Below, piece after piece: positions 17,207-27,509 of a stretch of 64,000 bases of DNA. Made by a program: the position numbers and the translations under genes. Location: assembly GCA_030426805.1 (NCBI GenBank), contig JAUHXU010000001.1:294501-358500 (forward strand), in the 5' to 3' direction. The notes under the pieces are model-generated. The model saw only the letters and a list, made by a program, of their open reading frames with translations, was not told where the DNA came from and made no database searches. Source of the DNA: a bacterium (GTDB taxonomy: Bacteria; Planctomycetota; JAFGQW01). Every line of letters starts with the position of its first letter. Within the stretch, counting starts at the first letter, position 1.

Positions 17207-18487
17207 ATGGACGTCAAGATCGAAGAAGTCTCCCCCTGCCGCAATCGCGTGCAGATCACCGTGCCCTCCGAGCGCGTTCGCGAGACCTTCGACCGCCACT
17301 ACAAGGACCTCAAGAGCGCGGTGAACCTCAAGGGGTTCCGGCCGGGCAAGGTGCCGATGAGCTTCCTCGAGAAGAAGTTCGGCAGCGAGGTCGCCCAGCA
17401 GGTGAAGATCAACCTCGTCGAGGAGTCGCTCGAGGAGGCGCTGAAGGAGCACAAGCTCGATCCGATCTCCGAGCCGGAGCTCGAACTCGACAAGATCCTC
17501 GTCGAGCGCAGCGCCGACATGGCGTTCGAAGCGTTCGTCGAGGTCCGCCCGACGTTCGACCTGCCCGAGTACAAGGGCGTCAAGGTCGACGCCCCGGCGG
17601 TCGAGGTGACCGACGAGGAGGTCGATGCGGAGATCGAGCGCATCCGGCGGCAGCACGCGACGCTCGAGCCGTGCGAGCCGGACGCGATCGGCGACGACCA
17701 CGTGCTCGAAGCGACCGTGTCGGTGATGGTCGGCGGCGAGACCGCGGTGAAGGACGAGCCGCAGATGATCGGCCCGAAGACGTCGTCGGCGGCGGGCATC
17801 GTCGTCGACGGCCTCCGGGAGAAGGCCGTCGAGGCCGGGATCGGCGGCACGGCGCGGGTCGACGTCGAGGTGCCGTCCTACTTCCCGGACGCCCAGTTCC
17901 GCGGCAAGGCCGCGACGATGATCATCAAGATCGCCGAGGCGAAGCAGATCGTGCTCCCCGCGCTCGACGACGAGTTCGCCGAGCAGCTCGACTTCGACGA
18001 CATCGCCGAGCTCCGGACCCGCGTCACCGACGCGATCCGGGCGCACAAGGACTCCGACGCGCACCGTGCGATCGAAGAGCAGGTCCTCGATTCGCTGATC
18101 GAGAAGGCCCCGTTCTCGGTGCCGCCGGGACTGCTCAAGCGCCAGGTCGACCGCCTCGTCGCCCGGGCCCGCGTGGACCTCGAGTCGCAGGGCAAATCGG
18201 GCGAGGAGATCGACGAGGCGATCGGCGAGATCGCGAAGGCCCAGGAGGAGGACGTCACCCGCAGCATCAAGGTGAGCCTGCTCCTCGACGAGATCGCGAA
18301 GAAGGAGAAGATTTTCGTGACCGAGGACGAGCTGTCGCGCCACCTCGAAGCGCTCGGCGCCCGTCACGGCCAGACCGGCGACCAGGTCCGCGAGCAGTAC
18401 GAGGCGCAGAACCTGATCGGCGAGGTCCGATTCCACCTCCGAGAGGCGAAGACGCGGGCCGTGCTCCGCGAGAACGCGAAGAGCTGA
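17207..18487 (+). CDS. tig: Trigger factor
   Basis: 426 aa, the usual size. It is a ribosome-associated chaperone that meets nascent chains at the exit tunnel. The N-terminal ribosome-binding domain has the signature NLKGFRPGKVP (near residues 43-53). The middle region, about 150-245, corresponds to the FKBP-like PPIase domain with FPDAQFRGKAATMIIKI, and the remainder is the helical C-terminal cradle, including VPPGLLKRQVDRLV. First of a tig-clpP-clpX group on the same strand, the same order as in many bacteria, joining folding with ClpXP proteolysis. The gap of 149 bases to clpP leaves room for a separate promoter. Confidence 0.97.
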   Translation: MDVKIEEVSPCRNRVQITVPSERVRETFDRHYKDLKSAVNLKGFRPGKVPMSFLEKKFGSEVAQQVKINLVEESLEEALKEHKLDPISEPELELDKILVERSADMAFEAFVEVRPTFDLPEYKGVKVDAPAVEVTDEEVDAEIERIRRQHATLEPCEPDAIGDDHVLEATVSVMVGGETAVKDEPQMIGPKTSSAAGIVVDGLREKAVEAGIGGTARVDVEVPSYFPDAQFRGKAATMIIKIAEAKQIVLPALDDEFAEQLDFDDIAELRTRVTDAIRAHKDSDAHRAIEEQVLDSLIEKAPFSVPPGLLKRQVDRLVARARVDLESQGKSGEEIDEAIGEIAKAQEEDVTRSIKVSLLLDEIAKKEKIFVTEDELSRHLEALGARHGQTGDQVREQYEAQNLIGEVRFHLREAKTRAVLRENAKS

Positions 18488-18636
18488 CCGGGACGGTCGG
18501 CGCTTCGGACGCTATCATTCTCCGGGTGTCCCGCGAGTCCGTTCAAGCGGCTCGTCGCCGACGGCCGATTCTAAGGACACTCGCAGAGATACGGCGCGCT
18601 GCGCCGAGACGCCACGAGCTGGGGAGGCTTTGAGCG

Positions 18637-19311
18637 ATGAACGAACGTCATCTCGACTTGGTCCGCGAGGCGGCGGAATTCGAGCACACCGCGATCGGTT
18701 CCGGATTCCGCGGTGACGCGATCCCCCACGTGATCGAACGCACCGGTCGTGGCGAACGCGTCTACGATCTGTACAGCCGACTGCTCGAAGACCGCATCGT
18801 CTTCATCGGCCCCTACTCGATTCGCGACGACTTCGCGAACGTCGTGATCGCGCAGCTCCTGTTCCTGCAGAAGGAACACAAGAACCAGGACATCAACATC
18901 TACATCAACTCGCCGGGCGGCTCGGTTACGGCGGGTCTCGCGATCTATGATACAATTCAATTCGTGCACCCGCCGGTCGCGACGTACTGCATCGGGCAGG
19001 CGTCGAGCATGGCGGCACTGCTGCTCGCGGCAGGCACGAAAGGCAAGCGTTACGCGCTGCCGCACTCGCGGATCATGGTTCACCAACCGTGGGGCGGCGC
19101 GCAGGGAACGGCGCTGGACATTTCGATCCAGGCCGAGGAAATCCTGCGCATGAAGAAGATCCTGAACGACATCCTCTCGAAGCACACGGGTATCCCGATC
19201 GAGAAGGTGGAGAAGTACACGGATCGCGATTTCTTCATGAGTGCAACCGAGGCGAAGGAGCTCGGACTGGTCGACGAGGTCGTCGAGAGCTTGAAGGATC
19301 AGAACGCGTAG
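18637..19311 (+). CDS. clpP: ATP-dependent Clp protease proteolytic subunit
   Basis: 224 aa. Serine peptidase of family S14. The triad is visible as Ser124 in GQASSMAA, His149 in [10 protein letters not shown] and Asp198 in YTDRDFF. The oxyanion-loop motif [11 protein letters not shown] is also present. The N-terminal 30 residues before the fold are longer than the mature E. coli protein and may be a propeptide. GGGAGG lies about 10 bases before the ATG. A TATCAT at 18513-18518 in the tig-clpP gap could be the -10 of a clpP promoter, but I see no matching -35. It forms the degradation chamber with the ClpX ring encoded next. Confidence 0.97.
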   Translation: MNERHLDLVREAAEFEHTAIGSGFRGDAIPHVIERTGRGERVYDLYSRLLEDRIVFIGPYSIRDDFANVVIAQLLFLQKEHKNQDINIYINSPGGSVTAGLAIYDTIQFVHPPVATYCIGQASSMAALLLAAGTKGKRYALPHSRIMVHQPWGGAQGTALDISIQAEEILRMKKILNDILSKHTGIPIEKVEKYTDRDFFMSATEAKELGLVDEVVESLKDQNA

Positions 19312-19380
19312 CACGCAGCCGCGCTCGGCGTTCCCGACAACTCGACCGACCGACACCGACTCGACTCCGACCGAAAGACG

Positions 19381-20778
<1,398 letters not shown>

Positions 20779-20787
20779 CGCCGCCCG

Positions 20788-21930
20788 CTACTTCTTCGCG
20801 GGGCGCCCCTTCGTCGGGACGACCTTCGCAGGGCGGGCTTTCGGACCGAAGCGCACCTCGAGCGAGCGCTGCTTGCCCTCGCGAAGCACGACGAGCGCCG
20901 CCGGCTTCCCGGCCGGCACCTTGTCGATCGCGAGCGCGAGCGCGTACTGACTGCCCTCGATCGGGAACCCGCCCAGCGACACGATCACGTCGTGCACCTT
21001 CACGCCGGCGCGGTCCGCAGCCTCGCGGTCGAACACCTGATCGACGACGAAGCCGACGCCGACCGGTAGACCGAGCTGTGACGAGAGCGGGTTTGCCCGG
21101 CTCAAGTAGTCGCCGCGCACGCCGAGAAAGCGCCCGACGCGCTGCGCGGCCGGGTCGCCGCCCGCGACGATCACGTTCGCCGCGGCGAGGGCTCGGTCGA
21201 TCGGCAGCGTGAACGGAATCGCCTCGCCACCGTCCTCGGCGCCGCGCCCCTTGCTCGCGACTTCCGCGCTGAGCACGACACCGACGACGCGGCCTCGCGC
21301 ATCGGTCACTGCTGCGCCGACCTCCTCTTCGGCGATCGGAATCGACGCACTGATCATCCCGCGCATCGTCCGGCCGCCGGTCTCGATCTCGTGATCGATG
21401 CCGGTGACGAGGCCGAACCGCGTCGAGATCGGCCGGCGGTACTGCCGGCTGAAGGACATCACGAATGCGCCGGGCGCGAGCGCCTTCGGCTCCCCTACCG
21501 CCGCCGCGGCGAGCCGCGTGTCGACGACGAGTCGGAGGACCGCGAGATTGAGGGCGTCGTCGCGGCCGACGAGCGTCGCACGGAACTGCCGCGCGCGGCC
21601 GTCGTCATGCGCACCTTCGAGGTAGATTCTCGCGTCGGGGGCGATCGGTCCGGCCGGCGCGAGAACGTGCCGCCCGTCGCCGAACACGAGGCCGGTCGAG
21701 CTGTAGCTCCTCGCCTCGCGTCGCTTGCCGTCGCTGCCGATCCGCCCCGGGTAGAAGGCGATCACGTTCAGCACGCTGGGACCGACTCGAGCGACCACCC
21801 GGCGCATCCCGCGATCGAGTGCCGCGAGGCCGGACAGCCCGGCCGCGTCCTCGCCGTCCGGCTGCGCGGACGAAGTGAGGGCGGCGGTGCAGGCGATGCA
21901 AATCAGCGCTGCGGTGCGCGCGGCTCTCAC
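20788..21930 (-). CDS. Catalytically dead HtrA/DegP-like protein with PDZ domain
   Basis: 380 aa. The signal peptide is MRAARTAALICIACTAALTSS. A trypsin-fold region (about 45-250) aligns by eye with HtrA/DegQ, and one PDZ domain lies at about 270-365 (GVKVHDVIVSLGGFPIEGS). All three catalytic positions are lost: the NNHV His position reads APAGP (91-95), the SDIAL Asp position is Asn128 in ALNLAVL, and the GNSGG Ser region reads AEEEVGAAV (200-208). A Lys/Arg/Pro tail ends the protein. GTG start, one base after the anti-sigma stop. Likely a periplasmic binding or sensing module rather than a protease; the context with sigma and anti-sigma genes supports a stress-signalling role (inference). 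Confidence 0.8.
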   Translation of the reverse strand: MRAARTAALICIACTAALTSSAQPDGEDAAGLSGLAALDRGMRRVVARVGPSVLNVIAFYPGRIGSDGKRREARSYSSTGLVFGDGRHVLAPAGPIAPDARIYLEGAHDDGRARQFRATLVGRDDALNLAVLRLVVDTRLAAAAVGEPKALAPGAFVMSFSRQYRRPISTRFGLVTGIDHEIETGGRTMRGMISASIPIAEEEVGAAVTDARGRVVGVVLSAEVASKGRGAEDGGEAIPFTLPIDRALAAANVIVAGGDPAAQRVGRFLGVRGDYLSRANPLSSQLGLPVGVGFVVDQVFDREAADRAGVKVHDVIVSLGGFPIEGSQYALALAIDKVPAGKPAALVVLREGKQRSLEVRFGPKARPAKVVPTKGRPAKK

Positions 21931-21931
21931 G

Positions 21932-22576
21932 TCAGTGCGTCACGATTCCCGCGTCGACCGGTTGGCTCGCGGGACGATACCCGTGCGGGCGCACGCGCGG
22001 GCGCGGATTCATCGGCAGGCGCGGCGCCCGATCGGGCACGGCGACTCGCAACGCGATGCCCGGACCGGCGATGATGCAGATGTCGTCGCGCTCGGCGCGC
22101 TCGACCCGCGTCGCCGGCTGGGCGAATCGACCGGGGTTTCGATATTCGATCGGCGGGATCTCGTCGAGCTTGCGCAACGTGAGGTCCGACGGCATCGCCG
22201 CGGTGCGTCCGCCCGACTCGTCGACGACCTCTCGGGGCGCGTCGCCGCCCCACCAGAACGCTCCGGCACCGACCGCGACCGCGACCAGGGCCGCCGCACG
22301 CGCGGTGCGGACGAATACGAGCCGCCCCCGCGGGCGTGGCGCTGGGACGACGCCGACCAACTCACGGGTCACGGCATCCGCGAGCGACTCGGTGTCGTCG
22401 CCGCGAACCGGGCGCGCGCTCGCGCTCAGCTCCTGGCGCGCCTCGCAATACGACTCGAACTCGGCGCGGCAGGCACCGCACCGTTCGACGTGCAGACCGA
22501 CGCGACGCTGGACGCGCGCCGGCAGATCACCGCCGACGTAGAGCGGCAGTGCATCTCGAACACTCGCGCACTTCAT
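21932..22576 (-). CDS. Zinc-finger (zf-HC2) anti-sigma factor, single-pass membrane protein
   Basis: 214 aa. The N-terminal cytoplasmic zf-HC2 motif is HVERCGAC (HxxxCxxC), preceded by the Cys of KCASVRDALPLYVGGDLP. One membrane helix lies near residues 95-112 (AAALVAVAVGAGAFWW), followed by an extracytoplasmic domain of about 100 residues rich in Arg/Pro at the end. The ATG overlaps the sigma-factor stop by 4 bases (ATGA), the classic arrangement of an anti-sigma factor with its cognate ECF sigma. It should hold the sigma factor at the membrane and release it on an envelope signal. Confidence 0.88.
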   Translation of the reverse strand: MKCASVRDALPLYVGGDLPARVQRRVGLHVERCGACRAEFESYCEARQELSASARPVRGDDTESLADAVTRELVGVVPAPRPRGRLVFVRTARAAALVAVAVGAGAFWWGGDAPREVVDESGGRTAAMPSDLTLRKLDEIPPIEYRNPGRFAQPATRVERAERDDICIIAGPGIALRVAVPDRAPRLPMNPRPRVRPHGYRPASQPVDAGIVTH

Positions 22577-23247
22577 CGTTGCATCACCGTAGCGAGCGCC
22601 ACGCCTCCGTCGTCGTCCGGTGCGTCCCCGCGCCGAACGTCCCGCTCCCACGCATCGCGGAACATCTTGCGGGCCTTGTGCAGACGCCAGCGCGCGGTCG
22701 CGTGCGTGCACCCGACCACCTTCGCGATGTCCCAGCAACCGAGCTCGTCCATGTCGCGCAAGACGAGGACGACGCGATATTTCGTCGGCAACAACGACAG
22801 TACGCGCTGGACCTGCCGACGGAGGTCGCGCTGCTCGAGCAGCGCGTCGGGCGGGCTCTCGGTGCCCATCGAGTCGCCGAACTCCTCGAGCGCGACGTGC
22901 CGATCGGCGGCGCGCTTGCGGAGCGCATCGATCGAGAGGTTCACGACGATCCGGTAGAGCCACGTGTAGAAGCTCTGGCCGGCCTGAAAGCGCGCGAGCG
23001 ACTTGTATGCGCGGAGGAACGCCTCTTGCGCGACGTCGCGCGCCTCGTCCGGGTTGCCGACCACGCCGAGCGCGACGCGGGTCACGCGCTCCTCGTAGTG
23101 CTGCACGAGGCCCCGGAACGCGTCCGGGTCCCCGGCGAGGGTCGCCTCGACGCGGGTGGCGTCGAGGGCCCGCTGCTCGGCGGCCTCGGCGCGGTCGACG
23201 TCGCTTCGCGCGAGTCGGCCGGCCCGAGACGCCACGATATACGGCAT
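22573..23247 (-). CDS. ECF-type RNA polymerase sigma factor
   Basis: 224 aa. Region 2 is visible as AFRGLVQHYEERVTRVAL through DVAQEAFLRAYKSLARFQ and SFYTWLYRIVVNLSIDALRKR; region 4 as LPTKYRVVLVLRDMDELG with helix-turn-helix GCTHATARWRLHKARKMF. No region 1.1 or 3, as expected for the extracytoplasmic-function group (RpoE-like). ATG 23247 is preferred because an AGGA sits about 9 bases upstream; a longer frame starts at 23316. The linker after region 2 is long and acidic. It is probably controlled by the coupled anti-sigma factor. Target promoters cannot be read from this window. Confidence 0.9.
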   Translation of the reverse strand: MPYIVASRAGRLARSDVDRAEAAEQRALDATRVEATLAGDPDAFRGLVQHYEERVTRVALGVVGNPDEARDVAQEAFLRAYKSLARFQAGQSFYTWLYRIVVNLSIDALRKRAADRHVALEEFGDSMGTESPPDALLEQRDLRRQVQRVLSLLPTKYRVVLVLRDMDELGCWDIAKVVGCTHATARWRLHKARKMFRDAWERDVRRGDAPDDDGGVALATVMQR

Positions 23248-23370
23248 CGGCGTCGGATCCTGTCGGAGGTGGTCCTGGTCGACGGTGCCGGTCGCCCTGG
23301 CGCCCGGCCCGGCCATTCTACGGGCGGCCGTCCCCCGGTGATGGCCTTTTTTCCGGCCGCCCGGGCCGCC

Positions 23371-24336
23371 TCAGCGCCCCTTCGCCCCGATGACGATCTT
23401 CAGGGGCAGCACGGTGTCCCGACGACGCACCTCGATCACCGACGTCTGTCCGGGCCGCAGCGCGCCGATCGCACGCTTGAGGTCGGCGAAGTTCGCGACG
23501 TCGACACCGTTGAGACGCAGGATCAGGTCCTTCTCCCGAAGCCCTGCCTTGTGCGCCGGGCCGCCGGCCGCGAGGCTCTCGACCGCGATCCCGATCGGCT
23601 CGCCGTCGGGTCGCTGGCGGTCCGCGAGGTCCGGCCCGAGCACGACGCCGATCCACGGCGGGCCGTCGGCCCGTTTCGCTTGGGCCGGAGCCGCGGGCGC
23701 GACCGATTCCTCGGCCTCGGGCTTCTCCTCGGCCGCCTGCGGTCGCTCGTTCGCGCTGCGCCGGCGAGACGGCTGCGCCCCGAGCTTCACGTCGACGAAC
23801 CGCTGAACTCCCCGCCGGGAGATCAACAGGGACACGGTCTGCCCCGCGCCCTTGCGCGCGAGGACGCGCCGCAGCGTATCGGCGCCGGAGATCGCCTGGC
23901 CGTCGATTTTCACGAGGATGTCACCGGATCGGAGGCCGGCACGCGCCGCGGGGCCGCGCGGGACGAGGCTGCCGACCTTCAGGCCACCGGCTTCGATTCC
24001 CGCGAGATCGCGGTCCTCGTCGCTGAGCATCGCGATCGAGACGCCGAGATACCCCGGGCCGCGCGGTCGGGTGGGTTCGGTCGCAGGCTGCGGAGCCGGC
24101 TTCGGTGCCGGTTTCGGCGCCGGGCGGACGTTCTCGAGCCGGCGGAGTTCGCGACGGAGGGTCGCCTCGAGGTCGCGGCGGAGTCGGCGCTCCACACGGT
24201 CCAGCTCGGCCTTCAGCCGCTTGTCGAATTGGCGCAGGATCCGGTCCCGCACCTCCGAGAGGTCGGGTTGCCGGGTCGCTTGTGCCGCGCAGGGGAGCGC
24301 GGTCGCCAAGAGCAGCACGATCGTCGTCAATCGCAT
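23371..24336 (-). CDS. Secreted double-PDZ protein
   Basis: 321 aa. Signal peptide (MRLTTIVLLLATALPCAAQ), then a charged coiled-coil of about 50 residues (heptads of Arg/Leu/Glu), a Pro/Ala/Lys linker, PDZ 1 at about 95-180 (GYLGVSIAML ... GLRSGDILVKIDGQAISG) and PDZ 2 at about 225-318 (PWIGVVLG ... GLREKDLILRLNGVDVANF). There is no protease domain between them. AGGAG lies 8 bases before the ATG. First gene of the presumed PDZ-sigma-anti-sigma-dead HtrA operon. A 9-bp inverted repeat (23322-23330 with 23354-23362) sits between it and the sigma gene. Possibly a periplasmic sensor of misfolded proteins (inference). Confidence 0.85.
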   Translation of the reverse strand: MRLTTIVLLLATALPCAAQATRQPDLSEVRDRILRQFDKRLKAELDRVERRLRRDLEATLRRELRRLENVRPAPKPAPKPAPQPATEPTRPRGPGYLGVSIAMLSDEDRDLAGIEAGGLKVGSLVPRGPAARAGLRSGDILVKIDGQAISGADTLRRVLARKGAGQTVSLLISRRGVQRFVDVKLGAQPSRRRSANERPQAAEEKPEAEESVAPAAPAQAKRADGPPWIGVVLGPDLADRQRPDGEPIGIAVESLAAGGPAHKAGLREKDLILRLNGVDVANFADLKRAIGALRPGQTSVIEVRRRDTVLPLKIVIGAKGR

Positions 24337-24564
24337 CGGGGGGTCTCCTCAGGGTCCGGGGGCCGTCCGAAGGGGTGTTACGGCCTGGAGGCCACCGAGG
24401 TTAGCACGATTCCCCCGGGGGCGGGGGCGACCGCGTCCCTTGAATCCCGGAACGGTCCTTTCTACACATTCGGGGTTTGGCGCGCCGAGTCCGCGGTCCG
24501 CGCCGACCGCCCCCACGGCAGCCGCCCCCCGAACGCACCCGACGTCATTGCCTCCGGAGTCCGC

Positions 24565-25944
24565 ATGACCAGCACTGCGCCCGCCCTGCTCGATTCGCTG
24601 ACCAGCTCGCCGTTCTCGCCCGACCAGGTCGCCGCGTGGCAGAGCGAGCACTTCCGTCCGATCGAAGCGCGGCGCGAACTCGCGCGCGAGCTTCAAGCCC
24701 AGCTCGTCGACGACGAGGGTCGCGACGCGACGAAGTGCGGCATCGCCGCGTTCGTCCTCGGCCGACCGCATCAAGCGTTCCGGCTGCTCGAGTCGGTCGC
24801 GAACACCGATGCCGGCACCTACGTGCGCGGCCTCGCGTTGGCCGAGTTGGCCGACGCCGACGCGGCGTTGCCGTTGATCCGTCGGTCGCTGAAGAAGTAC
24901 GACAGCGACGCGGCGCTTCGGATCGCCGAGGTCGAGTGCCTCGCGCGCACCGGCGAGGTCGACGACGCCGAGGCGGCGCGCGCGCGCTTCGAGGCCGACA
25001 CCGGCCGCAGCGACGACGCCGCCTACCTGCGCGGCTTCATCGCCGAGCACGCCGGTGATCACGACGCGGCGATCGAGACCTACCGCGCGGTCCTCGAGTC
25101 GTCGCCCGAGCATCGCCCGACGCTCTTCCGCCTCGCCTACGTGCTCGACATCGAGGGCGACGACGAGGGCGCGATCCAGACCTACGAGCGCTTCAAGGAG
25201 CTCAAGCCGACGTCGTTCAACGCGATGATCAACCTCGGCGTGCTCTACGAGGACCGCGAGCAGTACGACAAGGCGATCGGCTGCTTCAAGTGGGCCGTCG
25301 GCGCCGACCCGTACAACGAGCGCGCAAAGCTCTACCTGCGCGACGCCGAAGCGTCGACGGACATGTATTACGACGAGGAGCAGGAGCGCCTCGAGGACAA
25401 GTTCCAGCAGATCCTGCGCACGCCGATCACCGACTTCGAACTGAGCGTGCGCAGCCGCAACTGCCTCGCGAAGATGCAGATCGAATCGCTCGGCGACCTC
25501 GTGCAGAAGACCGAGCCGGAGCTGCTCAGCTACAAGAACTTCGGCGAGACGTCGCTCGCCGAGATCAAGGACATCCTCGCGAGCAAGGGGCTCCACCTCG
25601 GCATGTCGCTCGGACGCGACGAGGAAGCGCGGCTCGCGCGCGAGAAGGCGATCTCGATCATGTTCGGTCCGCAGCGCACGGGCGTCGGTGGCCTCGGCGC
25701 ACCGCGGCCGGGCGTGCCGGTGCCGCCGGACGGTGACCCCGAGCTCTACGCGAAGCCGATCGGCGACATCGCGTTCTCGATGCGCATCAAGCGCGCACTC
25801 GCGTTCCTCAACGTCAACACGCTCGGCGACCTCACGCAGAAGGCCGAGGCCGACTTCCTGACGATCAAGAACTTCGGCCAGACGAGCCTCGACGAGTTGA
25901 AGAAGAAGATGGCCGAATACGGGATGACGCTGCGCAAGAACTGA
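24565..25944 (+). CDS. TPR protein fused to two RNA polymerase alpha-CTD-like domains
   Basis: 459 aa. Residues about 45-270 are tetratricopeptide repeats (for example DAAIETYRAVLESSPEHRPT, FNAMINLGVLYEDREQYDKA). Two copies of an RpoA C-terminal-like helix-hairpin-helix domain follow: about 290-350 (LSVRSRNCLAKMQIESLGDL, then YKNFGETSLAEIKDIL) and about 395-459 (FSMRIKRALAFLNVNTLGDL, then IKNFGQTSLDELKKKM). The alpha-CTD binds UP-element DNA and activators. Proteins of this build are known from Planctomycetes; their function is, to my knowledge, not established. A CCGGAG lies 6 bases before the ATG. Divergent from the PDZ gene; followed 34 bases later by ruvA. Confidence 0.88.
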   Translation: MTSTAPALLDSLTSSPFSPDQVAAWQSEHFRPIEARRELARELQAQLVDDEGRDATKCGIAAFVLGRPHQAFRLLESVANTDAGTYVRGLALAELADADAALPLIRRSLKKYDSDAALRIAEVECLARTGEVDDAEAARARFEADTGRSDDAAYLRGFIAEHAGDHDAAIETYRAVLESSPEHRPTLFRLAYVLDIEGDDEGAIQTYERFKELKPTSFNAMINLGVLYEDREQYDKAIGCFKWAVGADPYNERAKLYLRDAEASTDMYYDEEQERLEDKFQQILRTPITDFELSVRSRNCLAKMQIESLGDLVQKTEPELLSYKNFGETSLAEIKDILASKGLHLGMSLGRDEEARLAREKAISIMFGPQRTGVGGLGAPRPGVPVPPDGDPELYAKPIGDIAFSMRIKRALAFLNVNTLGDLTQKAEADFLTIKNFGQTSLDELKKKMAEYGMTLRKN

Positions 25945-25978
25945 CGCGCGGCGCGGGCGCTCGGGGAGGCGAGTGGCG

Positions 25979-26572
25979 ATGTACGAGTCGTTTCACGGAC
26001 GCGTCGTCCGGCACCGCCCGACGGAGCTGGTGCTCGAGATCGCCGGCATCGGCTACCGATTCGCGGTCCCGCTGAGCACGTCGGAGCGAACACCGCGCTC
26101 CGGCGACGCGACATTGCTCGCCCATCTCGTCGTCCGCGAGGACAAGCTCGACCTCGTCGGCTTCGCGACCGAACCCGAGCGCCGGTTGTTTCGCCTGTTG
26201 ATCGCCGTCAGCGGCATCGGTCCGGCGGTCGCGTTGGGGGTGCTCAGCCGGGCGCCGGTCGACGAGTTCCTCGCGGCGATCCGCGACGAGAACCGCGCCT
26301 ACCTGAACGCGATCAAGGGCGTCGGCAAGAAGACCGCGGAGCGGATGCTCGTCGAACTCGCCGAGCCGGTGCAGAAATGGGAGTTCGAGCCGTCGACCGA
26401 CGTCGTCGGTCCCGGCCCGACGCCACCGGCGTTCGACGAGGCGATCGCCGCGCTCGGCACCCTCGGCCTCGCGCCCGCGATGGCGAAGAAGGCCGTCGAA
26501 CGGGCGTTCAAGGACGTCGGCGAGGACGCACCGCTCGAAGCGATCGTGCGCTCCGCGCTCTCCGGCGTCTGA
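25979..26572 (+). CDS. ruvA: Holliday junction branch migration protein RuvA
   Basis: 197 aa. The N-terminal OB-fold domain (MYESFHGRVVRHRPTELVLE) is followed by two helix-hairpin-helix motifs (AVSGIGPAVALGVLS and IKGVGKKTAERMLVEL) and a C-terminal UBA-like domain III (FDEAIAALGTLGLAPAMAKKAVERA) that contacts RuvB. It tetramerises on four-way junctions and guides the RuvB helicase. ATG 25979 has a GGGGAGG 9 bases upstream; a GTG at 25973 is also in frame but too close to that site. ruvB and ruvC are not in this window. Confidence 0.95.
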   Translation: MYESFHGRVVRHRPTELVLEIAGIGYRFAVPLSTSERTPRSGDATLLAHLVVREDKLDLVGFATEPERRLFRLLIAVSGIGPAVALGVLSRAPVDEFLAAIRDENRAYLNAIKGVGKKTAERMLVELAEPVQKWEFEPSTDVVGPGPTPPAFDEAIAALGTLGLAPAMAKKAVERAFKDVGEDAPLEAIVRSALSGV

Positions 26573-26585
26573 CGCCAGACGACGC

Positions 26586-26614
26586 TTGCGGTCTCGCGTC
26601 GGCCGCCGTATGCT
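26586..26614 (+). promoter_or_regulatory. Candidate sigma70-type promoter of the DUF1579 gene
   Basis: TTGCGG at 26586-26591, a 17-base spacer, and TATGCT at 26609-26614. Predicted transcript start near 26621, about 33 bases before the ATG at 26654. Matches are moderate (4/6 each) but spacing is ideal. Confidence 0.45.
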
Positions 26615-26653
26615 CCGCGTCCCGGGCTCTGGAAACGGATCGAGGAGATCGCG

Positions 26654-27148
26654 ATGAACGATGAGATGATGCAGGCGTGGATGAAGGTCGCGGCCCCGGC
26701 CGAGGAGCACGAGTTCCTCAAGCGGCTCGCCGGCGACTGGAAGGCCAGCACGACGTTCTGGATGGCACCCGACGCCCCGCCGGCGACGAGCGACGGCACG
26801 ATGAAGGGCGTGATGCTGCTCGGCGATCGCTTCCTGCAATCCACCTACGAGGGCGACACCCCGTGGGGCCCCTTCTCGGGCATGGCGATCGACGGCTACG
26901 ACCGCATCCGCAACGTGCACGTCGGTATCTGGATGGACTCGATGGGCACGGTCATGATGAACTTCGAGGGCAGCGCCGAAGGCGACGTCCGCACGATGAC
27001 GTGCAACTTCACGAGCCCGACCGGCGAGCCCGCGACGATGCGCGGCATCACGACGATCGTCAGCGACAACGAGTATCGCTACGAGTCCTACGCGTCGGGT
27101 CCCGACGGCTCCGAGTTCAAGAACATGGAGATCGTCTACACGCGGTGA
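26654..27148 (+). CDS. DUF1579 family protein
   Basis: 164 aa without signal peptide. Resembles DUF1579 proteins throughout: GDWKASTTFWMAPDAPPATS, GTMKGVMLLGDRFLQSTYEG, MAIDGYDRIRNVHVGIWMDS, and a closing beta-strand text ending EFKNMEIVYTR. The family is predicted to be an all-beta, lipocalin-like barrel; biochemical function is not established. GAGGAG lies 6 bases before the ATG. A small membrane-protein gene begins 4 bases after the stop, so the two are probably co-transcribed. Confidence 0.85.
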   Translation: MNDEMMQAWMKVAAPAEEHEFLKRLAGDWKASTTFWMAPDAPPATSDGTMKGVMLLGDRFLQSTYEGDTPWGPFSGMAIDGYDRIRNVHVGIWMDSMGTVMMNFEGSAEGDVRTMTCNFTSPTGEPATMRGITTIVSDNEYRYESYASGPDGSEFKNMEIVYTR

Positions 27149-27152
27149 CCGC

Positions 27153-27509
27153 GTGAGCCCGACCCTACAGCGCGCGCTACTCGCGCTCTACGCGATCGGC
27201 GGCATCGCACTCGGACTCGTCGCGCTCGCGATGATGTTCGGCGCGTTTCCGTCGATCGCGGCCAAGCTCCCCGGCCACCTCGTCCAGGAACTCGGCGCCG
27301 CCGCGATCATGATCGGCGTGATGGCCGCATGGGCGATGCGGCACCTCGACCGCGCCGGCCCGATCCTCGGTTTCCTGGCCGTCTTCTTCGCGCTCATGGC
27401 GGCGATCCACGTCGTCGAATGGCTGCGCGGCGAACTCCCCTGGACGAGCGCCGCCACCAACTTCGTCCCCCTCGCGGGCGTCGCCGCCCTGCTGCTCGCC
27501 CGTCGCTGA
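27153..27509 (+). CDS. Small four-helix membrane protein, unknown function
   Basis: 118 aa, GTG start 4 bases after the DUF1579 stop. Four hydrophobic segments (about 8-30, 45-62, 70-90 and 100-117) are separated by short loops, with HLDRAGPILGFLAVFFALMA in the third. Resembles small DoxX/DUF4345-like membrane proteins in size and layout, but I do not recognise a signature. The first structured intergenic element begins right after its stop. Confidence 0.65.
   Translation: MSPTLQRALLALYAIGGIALGLVALAMMFGAFPSIAAKLPGHLVQELGAAAIMIGVMAAWAMRHLDRAGPILGFLAVFFALMAAIHVVEWLRGELPWTSAATNFVPLAGVAALLLARR

Noticed and set aside
23318..23370. Terminator between the PDZ and sigma genes
   Set aside because: A 9-bp inverted repeat exists, but its loop is 23 nt and no T tract follows on the minus strand; kept only as a note.
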